Numbered from the stretch's first letter, positions 11,983-21,151 are shown. The stretch: DNA of 64,000 bases from Azospira inquinata (GCF_018905915.1 NZ_CP064782.1:930001-994000), one strand, 5' to 3'. Numbers and translations: made by a program. The notes: a model not told the origin generated them from the sequence alone.

Positions 11983-12010
11983 GGAAGACCTCGCAAGAGA
12001 GGGGAATTAC

Positions 12011-12146
12011 TCAATGCTTACCCGGGAGTCTGGTTTCAACTCGCCGCCCGGGCCCGGACGGGTCATCAGTCAAAGTTGGCGCGGGGAGCGCCACCAGGCA
12101 CCACGCCAGCTCCAGGCGGCGTGGGAGACCATCAGATAAGCATTGA
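12011..12146 (-). promoter_or_regulatory. trp leader RNA with long-range inverted repeat
   Basis: Two 12-base arms (12135-12146 and 12011-12022) are complementary apart from one G-U pair and enclose the whole candidate leader peptide. Between them are a GC hairpin in the leader 3' end, a 9-bp stem centred near 12051 (CCGTCCGGG/CCCGGGCGG, one G-U) and an alternative pairing of CCCGGG blocks that excludes it. No U-tract follows any of these, so a classical intrinsic terminator is not evident. Alternative folding coupled to leader translation is the likely logic. Confidence 0.5.
12070..12132 (-). CDS. trpL: Candidate trp operon leader peptide
   Basis: A 20-codon frame on the minus strand, ending 87 bases upstream of trpE. 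Its product, MVSHAAWSWRGAWWRSPRQL, has four Trp in 20 residues, two of them adjacent; by chance about 0.3 would be expected. This is the hallmark of a leader peptide whose translation senses charged tRNA-Trp. No clear ribosome binding site precedes the ATG at 12132. An in-frame GTG at 12159 would make a 29-residue version. Codons near the end lie in a GGCGC-UCCCC-GCGCC hairpin. Known trp leaders in other proteobacteria have the same character; the exact mechanism here is inference. Confidence 0.65.
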   Translation of the reverse strand: MVSHAAWSWRGAWWRSPRQL

Positions 12147-12184
12147 ACTTGCAGGTCACGATGAGTGGGATATCTTTTTTTGTC

Positions 12185-12850
12185 TCACGCCCCGGGGACA
12201 ATCCACCGGGCTGCGGCGACGAGGTCTGATACTAGCGCATCGCATTCGCCCCTGTCTACGGGCCTTCCCTCGTTGTAGCCATAGGGAACGGCCAGGGCCG
12301 GGCATCCTGCGGCCCGGGCGGCGCGAAAGTCATTCACCGAATCCCCCACGTGCACATTGGCGGCGGGCACCGTGCCCAGGGCCCGGCAGGCATAGACCAG
12401 GGGCTCGGGATGGGGCTTGCGATGGGGGGTGGTGTCCCCCCCCACCACACATGCGAAATAGGGGCTGAGGCCCAGCTGTTCCAGCAGGGGGAAGGTAAAG
12501 GCTTCCGGCTTATTGGTCACCACCCCCAGGGCCAGGCCCTGGGCCCGGCACAGGTCCAGGCCTTCCTTCACCCCGGGAAACAGGCGACTGGCCTGGCCGT
12601 TGAAGTGGGCGTAATGGCGGCGGAAGACCACCAGGGCCGCTTCCACCTGGGCGGGCTCGGGAGCCTGGCCCCAGGTAAGGCAGCGTTCCACCAGGGACGC
12701 CATGCCCTGGCCCACAAAGCGGGCGATATCCCCGTCACTGCGAGGCGGCAGGCCCAGTTCAGCCAGGGCGGCGTGGGAAGCGGCGGCCAGATCCGGCAGG
12801 GAATCCACCAGGGTGCCATCCAGGTCGAAGGTAACGGAGCGATAGGTCAT
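12185..12850 (-). CDS. gph: Phosphoglycolate phosphatase (HAD family)
   Basis: A 221-residue HAD-superfamily hydrolase expected to remove 2-phosphoglycolate. Motif I DLDGTLVDS carries the nucleophilic Asp, motif III is the Lys in NKPEAFTFPLLEQLGL, and motif IV is VHVGDSVNDFRAARAAGC. A helical cap domain lies between about residues 20 and 80. The start ATG 12850 (MTYRSVTFDLDGT) is chosen over an upstream GTG at 12898. It lies between rpe and trpE, a standard betaproteobacterial arrangement. Substrate specificity is inferred from context. Confidence 0.92.
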   Translation of the reverse strand: MTYRSVTFDLDGTLVDSLPDLAAASHAALAELGLPPRSDGDIARFVGQGMASLVERCLTWGQAPEPAQVEAALVVFRRHYAHFNGQASRLFPGVKEGLDLCRAQGLALGVVTNKPEAFTFPLLEQLGLSPYFACVVGGDTTPHRKPHPEPLVYACRALGTVPAANVHVGDSVNDFRAARAAGCPALAVPYGYNEGRPVDRGECDALVSDLVAAARWIVPGA

Positions 12851-12926
12851 GGGGGCAATCGGGCAAAAATCCGGGGCCGGGCTCCCCCCAGGGGACACCC
12901 AGACCCAACAACGGAGAAAGGGGGCC

Positions 12927-13616
12927 TCAGACCTGGGCCAGGGCGCCCCGCAGGGCGGCGATCACCGTATCGTAGCCATGGGCATCGGTGGCCAGGGCGG
13001 CGCCGAAGACGGCGGAACCGGCCACGAAGGTATCCGCCCCGGCCCGAGCGATAGCGGCGATATTGTCCGTCTTCACCCCCCCATCCACCTCCAGGCGAAT
13101 GGCCCGGCCAGTCCGGGCCGTGTAGGCGTCGATACGGGCCCGGGCTTCCTTGAGCTTATCCAGGGTGCCGGGGATGAACTTCTGACCGCCAAAGCCCGGA
13201 TTGACGCTCATGAGCAGAATCACGTCCAGCTTATCCATGACGTAATCCAGGTAATGGAGGGGGGTGGCCGGATTAAACACCAGCCCGGCCTGACAGCCCT
13301 GGTCCCGGATCAGGGCCAAACTGCGATCCACGTGGTCCGAGGCTTCCGGATGGAAGGTGATGATATTGGCCCCAGCCTTGGCAAAGTCCGGAATGATCCG
13401 ATCCACGGGCTTGACCATGAGATGGACGTCGATGGGAGCCGTGGTGTGGGGACGGATGGCCTGGCAGACCAGGGGGCCCATGGTGAGATTGGGCACATAG
13501 TGGTTGTCCATGACGTCAAAGTGAATCCAGTCGGCACCGGAGGCGATGACAGACGACACTTCCTCGCCCAGGCGGGCGAAGTCGGCGGAAAGCAGGCTGG
13601 GGGCGATAACGAACAT
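12927..13616 (-). CDS. rpe: Ribulose-phosphate 3-epimerase
   Basis: A 229-residue TIM-barrel metalloenzyme that interconverts ribulose 5-phosphate and xylulose 5-phosphate in the pentose phosphate pathway. Signatures include [36 protein letters not shown] (metal-binding His and Asp), [18 protein letters not shown] and LEVDGGV. The start at 13616 (MFVIAPS) is the family start. Upstream of gph on the minus strand and divergent from apaG across 170 bases, where both promoters should lie. Confidence 0.97.
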   Translation of the reverse strand: MFVIAPSLLSADFARLGEEVSSVIASGADWIHFDVMDNHYVPNLTMGPLVCQAIRPHTTAPIDVHLMVKPVDRIIPDFAKAGANIITFHPEASDHVDRSLALIRDQGCQAGLVFNPATPLHYLDYVMDKLDVILLMSVNPGFGGQKFIPGTLDKLKEARARIDAYTARTGRAIRLEVDGGVKTDNIAAIARAGADTFVAGSAVFGAALATDAHGYDTVIAALRGALAQV

Positions 13617-13786
13617 GGGCACACCGGAACGGGGATAAAAGAGAGATTTTACGCCCAAACCCCCGCCACTCCCCTGCCCCACCAGCCCGCCGGTCGCCCC
13701 GGCGGAAGGCGAAAATGGCGGCCCATCTTGTCAGGGGGCGCCTTTCCTGGGCACACTCTCCCCACCCCAACCCCTTGGTTCCCCTC

Positions 13787-14170
13787 ATGGCCGACAGCAA
13801 AAAATATCAGATCGCCGTGGAAACCCTGCCCCAATATCTGGCGGACCAGTCCGACTCAGAGCAGGACCACTACGTTTTCGCCTACACCATCACCCTGCGC
13901 AATACGGGTACGGAAGCGGCCCAGCTCATTTCCCGCCACTGGATCATCACCGACGCCAATCAGGAGGTTCAGGAAGTGCGAGGCCTGGGCGTAGTGGGCC
14001 AGCAGCCCCTACTTCAGCCCGGCGAAGAATTTAAATACACCAGCGGCTGTGCCCTGGAAACCCCGGTGGGCACCATGCAGGGCAGCTATCAGATGGTGGC
14101 GGCAGACGGCACCCCCTTCGCGGCGGACATTCCGGAATTCGTCCTGGCCGCCCCCCGGGTACTGCACTGA
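13787..14170 (+). CDS. apaG: ApaG domain protein
   Basis: A 127-residue protein, the usual ApaG length, with an immunoglobulin-like beta fold. Family motifs are visible: FAYTITLRNTGTEAAQLISRHWIITDANQEVQEVRGLGVVGQQPLLQPGE (shown here as the core block near residues 30-80), then YTSGCALETPVGTMQGSY. Biochemical role unsettled; in E. coli apaG is linked to cobalt resistance and magnesium efflux. It is followed after four bases by a methyltransferase gene, so the two are probably co-translated. Confidence 0.95.
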   Translation: MADSKKYQIAVETLPQYLADQSDSEQDHYVFAYTITLRNTGTEAAQLISRHWIITDANQEVQEVRGLGVVGQQPLLQPGEEFKYTSGCALETPVGTMQGSYQMVAADGTPFAADIPEFVLAAPRVLH

Positions 14171-14174
14171 GTCC

Positions 14175-14771
14175 ATGAGCCTGCGCCACAGCTACACCCT
14201 GATCGCCCCGTTCTACGACGTCCTGCTGGCTTCCGCCACCGGGGGAATGCGGCGCCAAAGCCTGGCCCAGCTCCCCGCCACCCCGTCCCGAGTGTTATTG
14301 CTAGGCGTGGGCACGGGCCTGGATCTGCCCTATCTGCCGCCCCAGCACCACTACACCGGCCTGGACCTGACCCCGGCCATGCTGGCCCGGGCCCAACGCC
14401 GGAGCGGCTCCCTCCCCTTCTCGCCCCTGCAAGGCGATGCCCAAGCCCTGCCCCTGGCGGACGGTGCCTTTGACGTGGTGGTGTTACACCTGATTCTGGC
14501 CGTTGTGCCCGCCCCCCTGGACTGCCTCCGGGAAACGACCCGAGTATTACGCCCGGGGGGCCAGCTGCTGGTGCTAGATAAATTTCTCCGCCCGGGCCAG
14601 CGCGCCCCTCTGCGCCGCTGGCTCACCCCCCTCTCCCGCCATCTGGCGACCCGCCTGGATGTGGAATGGGAGCCCCTGCTGGCCGCCGTCCCCGAGCTTA
14701 TCCTGGAGGATGACCAGCCCGCCCTGGCGGGGGGCTGGTTCCGCCGTATCCGGGCCCGCCGCCTAGGCTAG
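14175..14771 (+). CDS. Class I SAM-dependent methyltransferase
   Basis: A 198-residue Rossmann-fold methyltransferase. The SAM-binding motif I is VLLLGVGTGLDLPYL, the acidic residue after strand 2 is in YTGLDLTPAML, and the later motif is GDAQALPLADGAFDVVVLHLILAVV. It resembles the UbiE/PmtA-like group (phospholipid or quinone type), but the substrate cannot be assigned. The C-terminal WFRRIRARR is basic. The start at 14175 is four bases after apaG, and its 3' end overlaps the convergent oxyR gene by 9 bases. Confidence 0.88.
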   Translation: MSLRHSYTLIAPFYDVLLASATGGMRRQSLAQLPATPSRVLLLGVGTGLDLPYLPPQHHYTGLDLTPAMLARAQRRSGSLPFSPLQGDAQALPLADGAFDVVVLHLILAVVPAPLDCLRETTRVLRPGGQLLVLDKFLRPGQRAPLRRWLTPLSRHLATRLDVEWEPLLAAVPELILEDDQPALAGGWFRRIRARRLG

Positions 14772-15686
14772 ACGCCGCCCGCCGGGCAGGTGCTGGTAGC
14801 AGGGGTTATCCAGGCGGGCCACGGCCTGGCACAAGGCCTCCAGGGCTTTAAGCCGGGGGAAACCTTCCCGCCAGGCCAGGGCAATGCGCCGGGAGGGGGC
14901 CGGGTCGGAGAAGGGGATAATGCGCAGAAAGTCCGTGGAATAGGGCTTGCACAGGGCTCCCGCGGGCAGCACGGAAATACCGAAGCCGGAGGCCACCATG
15001 CAGCGGATGGTCTCGATGGAATGGCCCTGGCGCACCTCCGTATCCGCCCCGCTGATCTGGGGACAGGCGTCCATGACCTGATCCCGGAAGCAGTTGCCCG
15101 CCTTGAGGAGCAGCACCTCCTCCCCATCCACCTCCTCCGTACTCACCAGGGGCCGGTCCTGCCAGGGGTGGCCGCAGGGCACCACCACCTTGAAAGGCTC
15201 GTCGTACAAGGGCCGCACCCGGATACCCGGCTGGGCGAAGGGCAAGGCCAAAATAGCGGCATCCACTTCGCCCCGGGCCAGCATTTCCGCCAGGGTGGCG
15301 GTCATGCTTTCCTCGATGGCCAGGGGCATGGCCGGGGCCAGGGTGCGCAGGGAAACAATCAGATCGGGCAGCAGATAGGGCCCCACGGTGTGGATAACCC
15401 CCAGCTTCAGTTCCCCTTCCAGGGGATTGCGGCCCCGATGGGCAATCTGGCGCACCCGTTCCGCTTCCTCCAGGGTGCGGATGGCCTGGGCCACCACCTG
15501 TTCCCCCACCTCGGTGAGGGAAACCTGGTTCTTACCCCGCTCAAAGAGAGGCACCTCCAGCTCCTCTTCCAGATGCTGGATGGCCACACTCAAGGTGGGC
15601 TGGCTCACGGAACAACGTTCCGCCGCCCGGGAAAAACGGCCTTCTTGGGCTAAGGCCACGATGTAGCGCAGTTCGGTCAAAGTCAC
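14763..15686 (-). CDS. oxyR: OxyR-type peroxide-sensing LysR regulator
   Basis: A 307-residue LysR-family regulator. An N-terminal winged helix (about 1-60, SRAAERCSVSQPTLSVAIQHLE) is followed by a two-lobed sensor domain. The redox pair is exactly at E. coli positions: Cys199 in GNCFRDQ and Cys208 in DACPQ. It is therefore expected to form a disulfide with hydrogen peroxide and activate defence genes. The GTG start at 15686 has GGGAGG five bases upstream. It is divergent from a cytochrome c peroxidase gene, with a four-element OxyR-like site between them, which points to autoregulation and activation of the peroxidase. Confidence 0.95.
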   Translation of the reverse strand: MTLTELRYIVALAQEGRFSRAAERCSVSQPTLSVAIQHLEEELEVPLFERGKNQVSLTEVGEQVVAQAIRTLEEAERVRQIAHRGRNPLEGELKLGVIHTVGPYLLPDLIVSLRTLAPAMPLAIEESMTATLAEMLARGEVDAAILALPFAQPGIRVRPLYDEPFKVVVPCGHPWQDRPLVSTEEVDGEEVLLLKAGNCFRDQVMDACPQISGADTEVRQGHSIETIRCMVASGFGISVLPAGALCKPYSTDFLRIIPFSDPAPSRRIALAWREGFPRLKALEALCQAVARLDNPCYQHLPGGRRLA

Positions 15687-15736
15687 GGATCCTCCCTTCT
15701 TGTTATGTATCCGGCCCTGGCTGGGTATTAAAGCTT

Positions 15737-15773
15737 ATAGGTTTTGGCTATCGGCCCGATAGGCATTTACTAT
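15737..15773. promoter_or_regulatory. Four-element OxyR-type binding site
   Basis: ATAG-N7-CTAT-N7-ATAG-N7-CTAT, with ATAG at 15737-15740 and 15759-15762 and CTAT at 15748-15751 and 15770-15773. All sixteen core bases and all three 7-base spacings match the E. coli OxyR tetramer consensus; two of the four secondary T/A positions differ and one more is off. It lies between oxyR and the peroxidase gene. Confidence 0.9.
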
Positions 15774-15782
15774 CATAAGTCA

Positions 15783-15796
15783 TTGATTTAAATCAA
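15783..15796. promoter_or_regulatory. FNR/ANR-type box
   Basis: TTGATTTAAATCAA, a perfect match to TTGAT-N4-ATCAA, the site of FNR/ANR/CRP-family oxygen regulators. If the -10 is GAGAAT at 15819-15824, the box is centred at -41.5, the class II activator position. An alternative -10 (TATACC at 15800-15805) would put the box inside the promoter spacer. Confidence 0.85.
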
Positions 15797-15872
15797 CATT
15801 ATACCCTTTTGCCACCCGGAGAATGGGGCCTTGAAGCTCTCGCTTCAAACACCTGCAAATTAGGGAGAAATT

Positions 15873-16850
15873 ATGAAAAAACGCGCTTTCATCCCGGTCC
15901 TCCTGGCCGGGCTCGTCTGGATGGGCAGCAGCCATGCCGCCGATCCCTTTGAACGGTACAAGGCTTTATTCAAGCCCCTGCCCGCCATTCCCCCCATTCC
16001 CGCCAACAACACCCAGACCCCGGCCAAGGTGGAACTGGGCAAAATGCTGTTTTTCGATGCCCGCCTGTCCAGCGACGGCAATATCGCCTGCGCCACCTGC
16101 CACAACCCGGCCCTGGGCTATACGGACCGGGTTTCCCGGGCCATCGGCCACGGCGCCCAGCGGGGCCCCCGCAATTCCCCCACGGTGCTGAATGCGGCCT
16201 TCCTTTCCTCCCAATTCTGGGACGGACGGGCCCCTAACCTGGAAACCCAGGCCCTGGGCCCCCTGCAAGCGGCGGTGGAACACAACACCACACTGGAAAA
16301 GGCGGTAGCCACCCTGAAGAGCTTCCCCGAGTACCAGAAGCGCTTTAGCGAATCCTTCGCGGAAAAGGACCCGATTACGGCAGAAAACCTGGCCAAGGCC
16401 ATCGCCGCCTTCGAGCGCACCCTGATCACCCCCCATTCCCCCTTCGACCGCTATCTGGCGGGGGATGAACAGGCGCTCAGCCTGCAGCAGAAGCAGGGCA
16501 TGAAGTATTTCGTGGAAAAGGGCTGCGTCGGCTGCCATAGCGGTCCCAACTTCACCGATGGCCAATTCCACGCCATTAAGGTGCCCGGCTCCACGGACGA
16601 GGGGCGTTATCTGGTCACCAAGAAGGACAGCGACAAGCACGCCTTCCGTACCCAGACCCTGCGCAACGTGGCCCTCACCTACCCCTACTTCAACAACGGC
16701 TCCGTCTGGAAGCTAGATGAAGCGGTGAAAATCATGGGCAAGGAAATGCTGAAAACCGATCTGAAACCCAATGAGGTGGACGACTTGGTGGCCTTCCTCC
16801 ACAGCCTCACCGGGGAAATGCCTAAATTCACCATCCCGGCCCTGCCCTAG
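15873..16850 (+). CDS. ccpA: Di-heme cytochrome c peroxidase
   Basis: A 325-residue periplasmic enzyme reducing hydrogen peroxide with electrons from cytochrome c. Signal peptide of about 22 residues (hydrophobic FIPVLLAGLVWMGSSHA, then ADPF). The two heme c sites are CATCH (Cys73, Cys76, His77) and CVGCH (Cys218, Cys221, His222). Other family features are RNSPTVLNAAF, QFWDGRAPNLETQALGP and FRTQTLRNVALTYPYFNNG. It has only two hemes, unlike three-heme E. coli YhjA. The ribosome binding site AGGGAGAAATT precedes 15873. Control by both OxyR and FNR boxes suggests use of peroxide under low oxygen. Confidence 0.96.
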   Translation: MKKRAFIPVLLAGLVWMGSSHAADPFERYKALFKPLPAIPPIPANNTQTPAKVELGKMLFFDARLSSDGNIACATCHNPALGYTDRVSRAIGHGAQRGPRNSPTVLNAAFLSSQFWDGRAPNLETQALGPLQAAVEHNTTLEKAVATLKSFPEYQKRFSESFAEKDPITAENLAKAIAAFERTLITPHSPFDRYLAGDEQALSLQQKQGMKYFVEKGCVGCHSGPNFTDGQFHAIKVPGSTDEGRYLVTKKDSDKHAFRTQTLRNVALTYPYFNNGSVWKLDEAVKIMGKEMLKTDLKPNEVDDLVAFLHSLTGEMPKFTIPALP

Positions 16851-16867
16851 GAAAAACCGGCAAAAAG

Positions 16868-16897
16868 AAAAGGGGAGCCAGCCGGCTCCCCTTTTTT
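16868..16897. terminator. Bidirectional terminator between ccpA and argJ
   Basis: Stem of GGGGAGCC with GGCTCCCC and a four-base loop, flanked by A-rich and T-rich runs on the two sides (AAAA and TTTTTT), so it serves the convergent ccpA and argJ transcripts. Confidence 0.92.
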
Positions 16898-16934
16898 ATC
16901 CCTCGGCCCGGGCATCAAAGCCCGGGAGCAAGGA

Positions 16935-18176
16935 TTAACTCCGGTAATCCGCGTTAATGGTCACGTAGTCGTGGGACAGATCGCAGGTATAAACCCGGCT
17001 TTCCGCCTCACCCCGAGCCAAATCCACCCGGACATCGATTTCCCCATTGGCCATGATGCGCTGGCCGTCCTGTTCCGTGTAGCTGGCGGCCCGGCCGCCC
17101 AGTTCCGCCACCAGCACCTGATCCTTGCCACTGCCCAGCCAGACCCGGATTTGATCCACGTCCAGATCGTCGATCCCGGCGTAGCCGATGGCCGCCAGAA
17201 TCCGCCCCAGATTGGGGTCGGAAGCAAAGAAGGCGGTTTTCACCAGGGGGGAATGGGCGATGGCGTAGGCCACCCGACGGCATTCTGCCCGGGTCTTGCC
17301 CCCTTCCACCTGGATGGTGATGAATTTGGAGGCTCCTTCCCCATCCCGCACCATGGCCTGGGCCAGTTCTTCCGCCACGGCGATGACCGCCTGACGCAAC
17401 TCCGCCCAGGCCGGATCGGCGGCCCCGGCAATTTTCAGTTCCCCCTGGCCGGAGGCCATGAGAATGAAGGAGTCATTGGTGGAGGTATCCCCATCCACCG
17501 TAATGCAGTTGAAGGAGTGGTCCGCCGCCTCCTTCACCAGGCCGTCCAGCAGGGCCTGGGGCACGGCGGCGTCGGTGGCGACAAAGCCCAGCATGGTGGC
17601 CATATTGGGGTGAATCATGCCCGAACCTTTAGACATGCCGGTCACGGTCAGGGTCTTGCCCCCCACCGTGAGGCGGCGGCTGGCGGCCTTGGCCACCGTA
17701 TCCGTGGTCATGATGGCGTGGGCAGCGCTGTGCCAGTTGGCTTCCGCCAGATCGGCAATAGCCGCCGGCAGGCCCCCTTCCAGGCGCTCCACGGGCAGGG
17801 GTTCCAGAATCACCCCGGTGGAAAAGGGCAGCACCTGGGCACCGCCGGACAGGCCCAGGAGCCCGGCCAGGGTAGCGCAAGTCCGCTCCGCCGCCTGGCG
17901 CCCCGGTTCCCCGGTGCCCGCATTGGCAATGCCCGTATTGATGACCAGGGCCCGGATGCCCGGGCCGCCGGCCAGGTGCTGGCGGCAGAGCTGGACCGGC
18001 GCGGCGCAGAAACGATTCTGGGTGAAGACCCCGGCCACCGTGGCCCCTTCCGCCAGGGTGATGACCGTCAGGTCCCGCCGCCCCACCTTGCGGATGCCGG
18101 CCTGGGCAACGCCCAAGCGTACGCCGGCCACAGGATAGAGGGCTTCAGGTGCAGGAGTCTGGTAATTGACGGTCAT
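16935..18176 (-). CDS. argJ: Bifunctional glutamate N-acetyltransferase / acetylglutamate synthase
   Basis: A 413-residue enzyme of the acetyl-cycle arginine pathway that moves the acetyl group from N-acetylornithine to glutamate. It matures by self-cleavage before the Thr of the ATML motif, here Thr194 in [13 protein letters not shown], giving alpha and beta chains. [16 protein letters not shown] and [15 protein letters not shown] at the C terminus are typical. It lies 113 bases downstream of secA behind the secA terminator, so it probably has its own promoter. Whether it is mono- or bifunctional cannot be told from sequence alone. Confidence 0.96.
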   Translation of the reverse strand: MTVNYQTPAPEALYPVAGVRLGVAQAGIRKVGRRDLTVITLAEGATVAGVFTQNRFCAAPVQLCRQHLAGGPGIRALVINTGIANAGTGEPGRQAAERTCATLAGLLGLSGGAQVLPFSTGVILEPLPVERLEGGLPAAIADLAEANWHSAAHAIMTTDTVAKAASRRLTVGGKTLTVTGMSKGSGMIHPNMATMLGFVATDAAVPQALLDGLVKEAADHSFNCITVDGDTSTNDSFILMASGQGELKIAGAADPAWAELRQAVIAVAEELAQAMVRDGEGASKFITIQVEGGKTRAECRRVAYAIAHSPLVKTAFFASDPNLGRILAAIGYAGIDDLDVDQIRVWLGSGKDQVLVAELGGRAASYTEQDGQRIMANGEIDVRVDLARGEAESRVYTCDLSHDYVTINADYRS

Positions 18177-18194
18177 GGATTTTCCTTTTTCAAC

Positions 18195-18265
18195 GAAAAA
18201 AGACGCCGCCCGCCGGGCCCGCCCATTCCCAGGGGAAGGGGCGGACGGTGGGGCGGGCGGCGCCT
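18195..18265 (-). terminator. secA terminator with long loop
   Basis: On the minus strand, arms at 18252-18264 and 18202-18214 pair over 11 or more GC-rich bases (GCCGCCCGCC with GGCGGGCGGC) and are followed by TTTTTT. The loop is about 37 bases, long for an intrinsic terminator, but it contains further G/C blocks that could pair. Confidence 0.7.
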
Positions 18266-18289
18266 TGAATCACAGGGGCAACGGAGCGA

Positions 18290-21025
18290 TCAGCTCAATT
18301 TGCCGTGGCAATGCTTGTATTTCTTGCCGCTACCGCAGGGGCAGGGATCGTTACGGCCCACCTTGAGGCCGTCCCGCTGGGCCGGTCCCTGGGCTTTTTC
18401 GCCTTCTTCGACCGCTTCCTCTTCCGCCTCTTCCCCATCAAATTCCGGGTGGTCGAATTGGAGATTGGCCAGTTCGGCAGCCGTCTCTTCTTCCACATCC
18501 TCGTCCGCCTCTTCCACGGAACGGATCTGGACGGTGAGCAGCAGGCGGGTCACTTCGGAGCGGATGCTGTTAAGCAAGGCTTCAAACAGCTCGAAGGCTT
18601 CCCGCTTGTATTCCTGCTTGGGATTTTTCTGAGCATAGCCCCGCAGGTGGATGCCTTGGCGCAGATGGTCCAGAGCGGCCAGATGTTCCCGCCATTGGGA
18701 ATCCAGGGTCTGCAACATCAGATCCCGCTCGAACTTGTGGAATACCTCGGGCTCGGCCACCTGGGCGATTTTTTCCCCGTATTCCTTCTCCACGGTTTCG
18801 ATGAGGCGCCGCGCCAGGTCTTCGTCGCTCAGGCTGGTGTCGGACTTGAACCATTCCCCTACCGGGGCCTTGAGGTGAAATTCGGATTCCAGAGCGGCTT
18901 CCAGGCCCGGGATATCCCACTGCTCATCCACGCTGTTTTCCGGCACATAGACCCGGAACATGTCGTAGAGCACGCCCTGACGCATGGCCGTGATGGTTTC
19001 GGAAATGTCGTCCGTTTCCAGGAGTTCGTTACGCTGGGCGTAGATCACCTTGCGCTGGTCGTTGGCCACATTGTCGTATTCCAGCAATTGCTTGCGGATG
19101 TCGAAGTTGCGGGCTTCCACCTTGCGCTGGGCGGATTCCAGGGAGCGGCTCACCAGGGGATGCTCAATGGCTTCCCCTTCCGGCATCTTCAGCCGGTCCA
19201 TGATGGCTTTCAGCCGATCCCCGGCGAAAATACGCAGCAGAGCGTCGTCCAGGGACAGGTAGAAGCGGGAAGAACCCGGATCCCCCTGACGCCCGGCCCG
19301 GCCCCGGAGCTGGTTGTCGATACGCCGGGATTCGTGGCGTTCGGAGCCGATGATGTGCAGACCGCCAGCGGCCAACACCTGGTCGTGACGGGTTTGCCAG
19401 GCGGCCTTGATGGCCTCCACCTGCTGGGTCTTTTCTGCATCGGAGAGGGCTTCGTCCGCCTGAACCTGGGCCACCTGCTTATCCACATTGCCGCCCAGCA
19501 CGATGTCCGTGCCCCGACCGGCCATGTTGGTGGCGATGGTAATCACCCCGGGCTGCCCAGCTTCCGCCACGATGTCCGCTTCCCGGGCATGCTGCTTGGC
19601 GTTCAACACCTGGTGGGGCAGCTTTTCCTTATCCAACAGCTGGGACAGGAGCTCGGAATTTTCGATGGAGGTGGTCCCCACCAGCACGGGTTGGCCCCGG
19701 CCATAACATTCCCGGATGTCCGCGATAATGGCCGCGTACTTTTCCTGGGCCGTGCGATACACCTGATCCTGCAAATCCTTCCGCTGTACCGGCCGATGGG
19801 TCGGAATCACCACGGTCTCCAGACCGTAGATTTCCATGAATTCGTAAGCTTCCGTGTCGGCGGTACCGGTCATGCCGGCCAGCTTGCCGTACATGCGGAA
19901 GTAGTTCTGGAAGGTGACGGAGGCCAGGGTCTGGTTCTCGTGCTGGATTTTCACCCCTTCCTTGGCTTCCACGGCCTGATGCAGGCCGTCGGACCAGCGC
20001 CGACCCGGCATCAAGCGGCCGGTGAATTCGTCCACGATGATCACTTCCCCGTTCTGCACCACGTACTGCTGGTCCCGCAGATAGAGGGTGTGGGCCCGGA
20101 GGGCGGCATTCAGGTGGTGCACCAGGACAATGTGGGCGGCGTCGTAGAGGCTGCGGCCTTCGGTGAGCATGCCCATGCCCACCAGAATTTCTTCCACGTG
20201 TTCATGGCCCTGCTCGGTGAGATAGACCTGGTGGGCCTTTTCGTCCACCCAGTAATCCCCGGGAGCAGTCTCGTTCTCAGCCCGCACCAGTTGGGGCGCC
20301 ACCTCATTGAGGCGGATATAAAACTCGGTCTGGTCTTCGGCCTGGCCGGAAATAATCAGGGGGGTCCGGGCTTCGTCGATGAGGATGGAGTCCACCTCAT
20401 CCACGATGGCGTAATTGAGGCCCCGCTGCACCCGGTCTTCGGCGGCGTAGACCATGTTGTCCCGCAGATAGTCGAAGCCGAATTCGTTGTTGGTACCGTA
20501 GGTGATGTCGGCGGCGTAGGCAGCCTGCTTGGCATCGTGGTCCATCTGGGACAGATTCACCCCCACGGTGAGTCCCAGGAAGCGATGCAGGCGCCCCATC
20601 CATTCCGCATCCCGCTGGGCCAGATAGTCATTCACCGTGATGACATGGACCCCCTTGCCGGCGATGGCATTGAGGTAGGACGGCAGGGTGGCCACCAGGG
20701 TTTTGCCTTCCCCGGTGCGCATTTCGGAAATTTTGCCATGGTGCAGCACCATGCCCCCGATCAGCTGCACATCGAAGTGGCGCATGCCCAACACCCGCTT
20801 ACCCGCTTCCCGTACCACAGCGAAGGCTTCCGGCAGCAGGTCGTCCAGGCTCTGGCCCTTGGCGTAGCGCTGTCTGAATTCCTCCGTCTTGGCCTTTAGG
20901 TCCGTGTCGGAGAGGGCGGAAATGCCCGCTTCCAGGCTGTTGATCTTTTGCACCACCTGGAAGTACTGCTTGACCAGCCGATCATTGCGACTGCCAAAGA
21001 TTTTTTTGAGGAGACCGGAAATCAT
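18290..21025 (-). CDS. secA: Preprotein translocase motor ATPase SecA
   Basis: A 911-residue motor that drives proteins through SecYEG. Visible features in order: Walker [15 protein letters not shown], Walker B region [20 protein letters not shown], the preprotein crosslinking domain, [43 protein letters not shown], and a C-terminal zinc-binding [14 protein letters not shown] that contacts SecB and phospholipid. An acidic linker ([10 protein letters not shown]) precedes the zinc tail. Length is typical. No secM-like leader was seen upstream; the upstream gene is an M23 peptidase on the same strand. Confidence 0.98.
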   Translation of the reverse strand: MISGLLKKIFGSRNDRLVKQYFQVVQKINSLEAGISALSDTDLKAKTEEFRQRYAKGQSLDDLLPEAFAVVREAGKRVLGMRHFDVQLIGGMVLHHGKISEMRTGEGKTLVATLPSYLNAIAGKGVHVITVNDYLAQRDAEWMGRLHRFLGLTVGVNLSQMDHDAKQAAYAADITYGTNNEFGFDYLRDNMVYAAEDRVQRGLNYAIVDEVDSILIDEARTPLIISGQAEDQTEFYIRLNEVAPQLVRAENETAPGDYWVDEKAHQVYLTEQGHEHVEEILVGMGMLTEGRSLYDAAHIVLVHHLNAALRAHTLYLRDQQYVVQNGEVIIVDEFTGRLMPGRRWSDGLHQAVEAKEGVKIQHENQTLASVTFQNYFRMYGKLAGMTGTADTEAYEFMEIYGLETVVIPTHRPVQRKDLQDQVYRTAQEKYAAIIADIRECYGRGQPVLVGTTSIENSELLSQLLDKEKLPHQVLNAKQHAREADIVAEAGQPGVITIATNMAGRGTDIVLGGNVDKQVAQVQADEALSDAEKTQQVEAIKAAWQTRHDQVLAAGGLHIIGSERHESRRIDNQLRGRAGRQGDPGSSRFYLSLDDALLRIFAGDRLKAIMDRLKMPEGEAIEHPLVSRSLESAQRKVEARNFDIRKQLLEYDNVANDQRKVIYAQRNELLETDDISETITAMRQGVLYDMFRVYVPENSVDEQWDIPGLEAALESEFHLKAPVGEWFKSDTSLSDEDLARRLIETVEKEYGEKIAQVAEPEVFHKFERDLMLQTLDSQWREHLAALDHLRQGIHLRGYAQKNPKQEYKREAFELFEALLNSIRSEVTRLLLTVQIRSVEEADEDVEEETAAELANLQFDHPEFDGEEAEEEAVEEGEKAQGPAQRDGLKVGRNDPCPCGSGKKYKHCHGKLS

Positions 21026-21151
21026 TGTGGGGGACGGCGTGCGTCGCGGAGAAAAAAAGGGATTCTATCATGGGCAACCCGCCCCACATCGCCCCGCCAC
21101 TTCCCCGGGACGCCGCCCCCTGGACGCCCGCGTCCAGAAAGCCCGGCAGGC

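Noticed and set aside
15841..15872. CRISPR, prophage or insertion-sequence signatures anywhere in the window
   Set aside because: No regularly spaced repeats, transposase, integrase or att-like duplications were found on either strand; this entry marks the general negative result.
18305..20899. An 864-codon open frame antisense to secA
   Set aside because: It mirrors secA in the complementary frame, as expected when third positions are mostly G or C. It has no known motif and no ribosome binding site. Similar long antisense frames over obgE, murD, the porin and mshL were dismissed for the same reason.
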